Assembly (NCBI GenBank): GCA_038501785.1
Contig: JBAMJR010000031.1
Span: 4,657,501 to 4,721,500, forward strand
From: Myoxocephalus aenaeus
Taxonomy: Eukaryota; Chordata; Actinopteri; Perciformes; Cottidae
Reading direction: 5' to 3'
Length of the DNA: 64,000 nucleotides
Part shown: piece after piece, positions 61,323-64,000 of the stretch
Numbering within the stretch: the stretch's first letter is position 1
Layout: the number at the start of each line of letters is the position of its first letter
The notes under the pieces: model-generated
Told to the model about the DNA's origin: nothing
Databases searched by the model: none
Seen by the model: the letters and a program-made list of their open reading frames with translations, nothing else
Position numbers and translations under genes: made by a program

Positions 61323-64000
61323 CTATGACGAATAAAAAGGATTTCTATTTTCTATTCTATTTCTAACTGGAGACACTCATGCTACTCCTAAGTGTCCGGA
61401 CCTTGTTTGCTAAGACAAATGTAATGCACAGTTACATCTCACAGACACAGGGCACACTGCAGATTCAGGGCCTTTCCACCAGGGCATTTTGTGATCTAAA
61501 GCCTGTGAACAATAATCTGTAATTAATTTATATAGCACAGAACTTTCCACTAGCAATCATCACACCTGCTGACGTCATATCATCTAAATGGGGGGAACAA
61601 GTGATGGTGATGGCTGATGGTGTTCTGGTTTGGCAATGATTACCACACATCTTACATACAAGGTTACATCCCTCCTGCCCTTCAGCATTTTGAACCATTG
61701 TTTAATTACCCTCCTGTCTTGAGCCTATTATCTATTCTGTATGGATAATTATTATCATATTGTTATTATTTTCTATTTTAAACCTCAAACTGTTTCATCA
61801 TAAATACAAAAACAACGCATTCGATAAAATATATCATGAGTAGTCGTTTAGTGTTTTGTTCTTACTGTTGCTTTAGTTTAGTTTAGCTTCTTCTCTAACC
61901 ATTTTGCAGCTGAATGATATAAACGTCAGCTGAATGAGAAAGGGACAAACGAGCAAAATTAAGAATTTGAAGAAGATTATATTTCCAAGGTTGTTTTGAA
62001 TCTTTGCTATTCTTTACATGACTAAATCACATGGTGCTTACTTCTGTGTGTTGATAAAGTCCAGTCTTCAACACAAGCCCTAACAGTTAATATGGGCATC
62101 CAGGCTCAGCTGTATGTTTTTTAACATTTCACATTCATGAAGCCAAAACAGTAAAATCTTAAAATAATTTCCTGTGACAAAAAACAACAATAAAAATACC
62201 CTTTATTGAACTAAGGTTATCAAAGTTTACATTTACTGTGTTTGTCCACTCTGATCATTCATATTCACAGGTGCACTTTTTTATCTAACTGTTTACTATA
62301 TTCACTTGGTTTTTAGAAGTAAAGAATATTAGTTTACAGACTAAATAGGGTAATCTTGCCTGAGGCAGTGGAGTATCTGTGTGCCGTTTACGTAGGGTTG
62401 ATCTGGGCATTGTTTTAAATCCCAGTCCATTCCTGGTCGGCATCAGATTTTTCTTCACAAACACAATAGTTTAGCCCTCAGGCTTGCAGGCCAACTTCCT
62501 GTCCCTGGTCAATGGGTCATAAGAAACAGCCCAATTTCTAGATGAGGCCTGATTTCTAGATGGCTTTCTCCACCTTATAAGAGCATTAGGTTACAGCAAA
62601 GTCATCAGATGTAGAAATTGGCTAAATATGTTTGTCTACAAGGCACCAGACATTACTTTTCATAAAGAGTTAATCACATTAGTTAAATTTCACAGGTCTT
62701 TAATAATCTCTGCCCTCATCTGTTTGTCATTTAGTCAGCTTTGTCCTTTCACCTTCTCTAGCTCTACTCCTTGTCTTTTAATCCCTAGCTCCTCACTTTT
62801 CTTATTTTTCGCTCTGACATACTCTTGGGCTCTTCATCTCTCCACATTGACAAAATAAGACTCTCAAAGCTACATCATGCATTATCTAACCCAACAACTA
62901 CATCAAAACTGTCCGGATTTGTCAGCAAATTATTTTTTAAAGTGGCTTAGAAGCATTTCAAGAGGGTGTGTTGGGATTCGGCCCTTCGTGTTTGTTTCCA
63001 GAGATGGATGTTGTACATAGATTGTTTCCAGTTAACAAAAGCCTGCTTGACTGCACAATGGATCGTGATTAGATTAAAGCTGCACTATAAGAGCTTTTCG
63101 TTTGTGTTAAAGCGGGTTTTATCTCCGAGGGCGACAAGGCCAAAACAGGACAGAGCTGAGAGGCCTTTATTCATTAAGAAACACAAGCTCTGCGAAGGGC
63201 ATGCTGCAGGCACAGGAGGTCTCTATCCCTGACAGCAAGACAACTTGCATGATGCATTCAAACACAAGCACTTTGACTGATGTGGCTGTTGGTTCGGGAA
63301 AGCAGAAAGAGACATAGAGGGAGACCAGAGAGATCATTAGAAGGGGAAAGAGTTGGAAATGAAGAGAAAGACATGGAGGGAGACTAAAGGCCTGGGGAGC
63401 ATGCATGTCATTACATTTCCCTTGAACTCATGTCAGGGACCCTCTGCTGCCATCAGTCTGATGAAGTGTAGCTGGTGCGATGAGCAGTCCGCCTGGCGAA
63501 TCACTTCACGGATCACAACACAAAAGACCCAAATGCTCAGAGCTTGGAGACTTTGCAACGCTACCACCATTACCCCACACGTCAAAACAGCTGAACATAT
63601 TATGTCCTCCGTGTTTACATGGCATGCTACTTGGTATCAGTCACACAAACTTCGGACATGCGTACAAGCTGGGAGAAATGTCACTTTTGGGTCAGGACCC
63701 GCTCAGCGCTCTTATCCCCAGGGCACTGAAACTCTTTCAGCTCAGATTCTGTCCGATTTGTCTCCATATGAAATGCTGCGTGCTTTTGCCCCCATAAGGA
63801 TGGGTCAAGAGTGAGTTCAGCAGGCTGCTTTATGATCTCTAAATGTATTGCAATGTAAAACCAGAGGGTTACAAGGTTACAACAAGAGTGCCATTTTATG
63901 TCCAGCACAAGTGGACACATAAGGGCCACTGAGCTATACGATTGTAACCTAATTACATGGTAATATGGAACACTTTCAGTGAAAACCAATAAGACTACCA

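Larger units (their letters stand above)
60583..61366 (+). mobile_element. SINE-type (or LINE 3'-tail) element split by an LTR
   Basis: The left part contains GGGCGCCTCACAGGGCTGCC, ACTGCTCC and GGATGGGTTAAATGCAGAGG, a wording common in the 3' halves of teleost SINEs and LINE tails. The right part, after 61317, reads tgacgaataaaaagg then repeated ttctatt, the usual end of the same family. The two parts become continuous when the LTR at 60660-61317 and one copy of its ATGTA duplication are removed. The 5' start of the element was not determined. Confidence 0.6.
54814..64000 (-). other. Presumed upstream gfra2 intron, to window end
   Basis: No gfra2 domain 1 exon or signal-peptide exon was recognised here on either strand, so this is taken to be part of the intron before the linker exon. 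It contains a TG microsatellite, the Ly6-like exon and the nested SINE/LTR, listed separately. Long stretches such as 57777-60582 and 61367-64000 show nothing I can name. Confidence 0.5.

Noticed and set aside
63353..63814. 153-codon plus-strand open frame near the window end
   Set aside because: No domain, and overlapping frames of similar length on both strands. Treated as chance.

Overview
This window looks like nuclear DNA of a teleost fish, probably a spiny-rayed (percomorph-type) species. The evidence is a vertebrate multi-exon gene with GT-AG introns, an AT-rich background, many very long CA/TG microsatellites, and fish-type retroelements (a Rex3/RTE-like fragment, a Tx1/L1-like LINE remnant, a SINE-type tail and LTR pieces). 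Nothing in it is bacterial or plasmid-like. Most open frames of 60-200 codons are chance or come from CA/TG repeats.

The one gene I can assemble with confidence lies on the minus strand: a GDNF-family receptor alpha, best matching GFRA2 (the neurturin co-receptor). Six coding exons are placed with splice sites and compatible phases. In transcript order they are 54813-54727 (domain 1 to 2 linker), 42998-42620 (domain 2 and the start of domain 3), 32730-32618 and 31648-31508 (domain 3), 28479-28337 (end of domain 3 and C-terminal stalk) and 23328-23191 (hydrophobic GPI-signal tail and stop). The signal-peptide and domain 1 exons were not found and probably lie beyond position 64000. One short stalk exon may be missing between 28336 and 23329.

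Region by region: 1-22300 lies downstream of the gene and holds no gene I can recognise. It has simple repeats, a perfect 21-bp hairpin, one isolated exon-like 75-mer, a probable minus-strand LTR (about 10382-10950) and three of the window's four copies of one fish interspersed repeat. From 22300 to 54813 is the 3' UTR, exons and introns of gfra2. The introns carry a Rex3-like fragment, a degenerate L1-like LINE, and complementary CA and TG tracts in the last intron. From 54814 to 64000 is the presumed upstream gfra2 intron. It carries a Ly6/uPAR-like terminal exon on the same strand (57776-57575) and a complete solo LTR (60660-61317) inserted in a SINE-like tail with an ATGTA target-site duplication.

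No previously undescribed gene system is visible. The observations I would check first are a cysteine-adding insertion at the start of GFRA2 domain 2, the possible nested Ly6-like gene, the nested solo LTR, the potential ~97-bp dsRNA stem in the last gfra2 intron, and a set of perfect short-loop palindromes.
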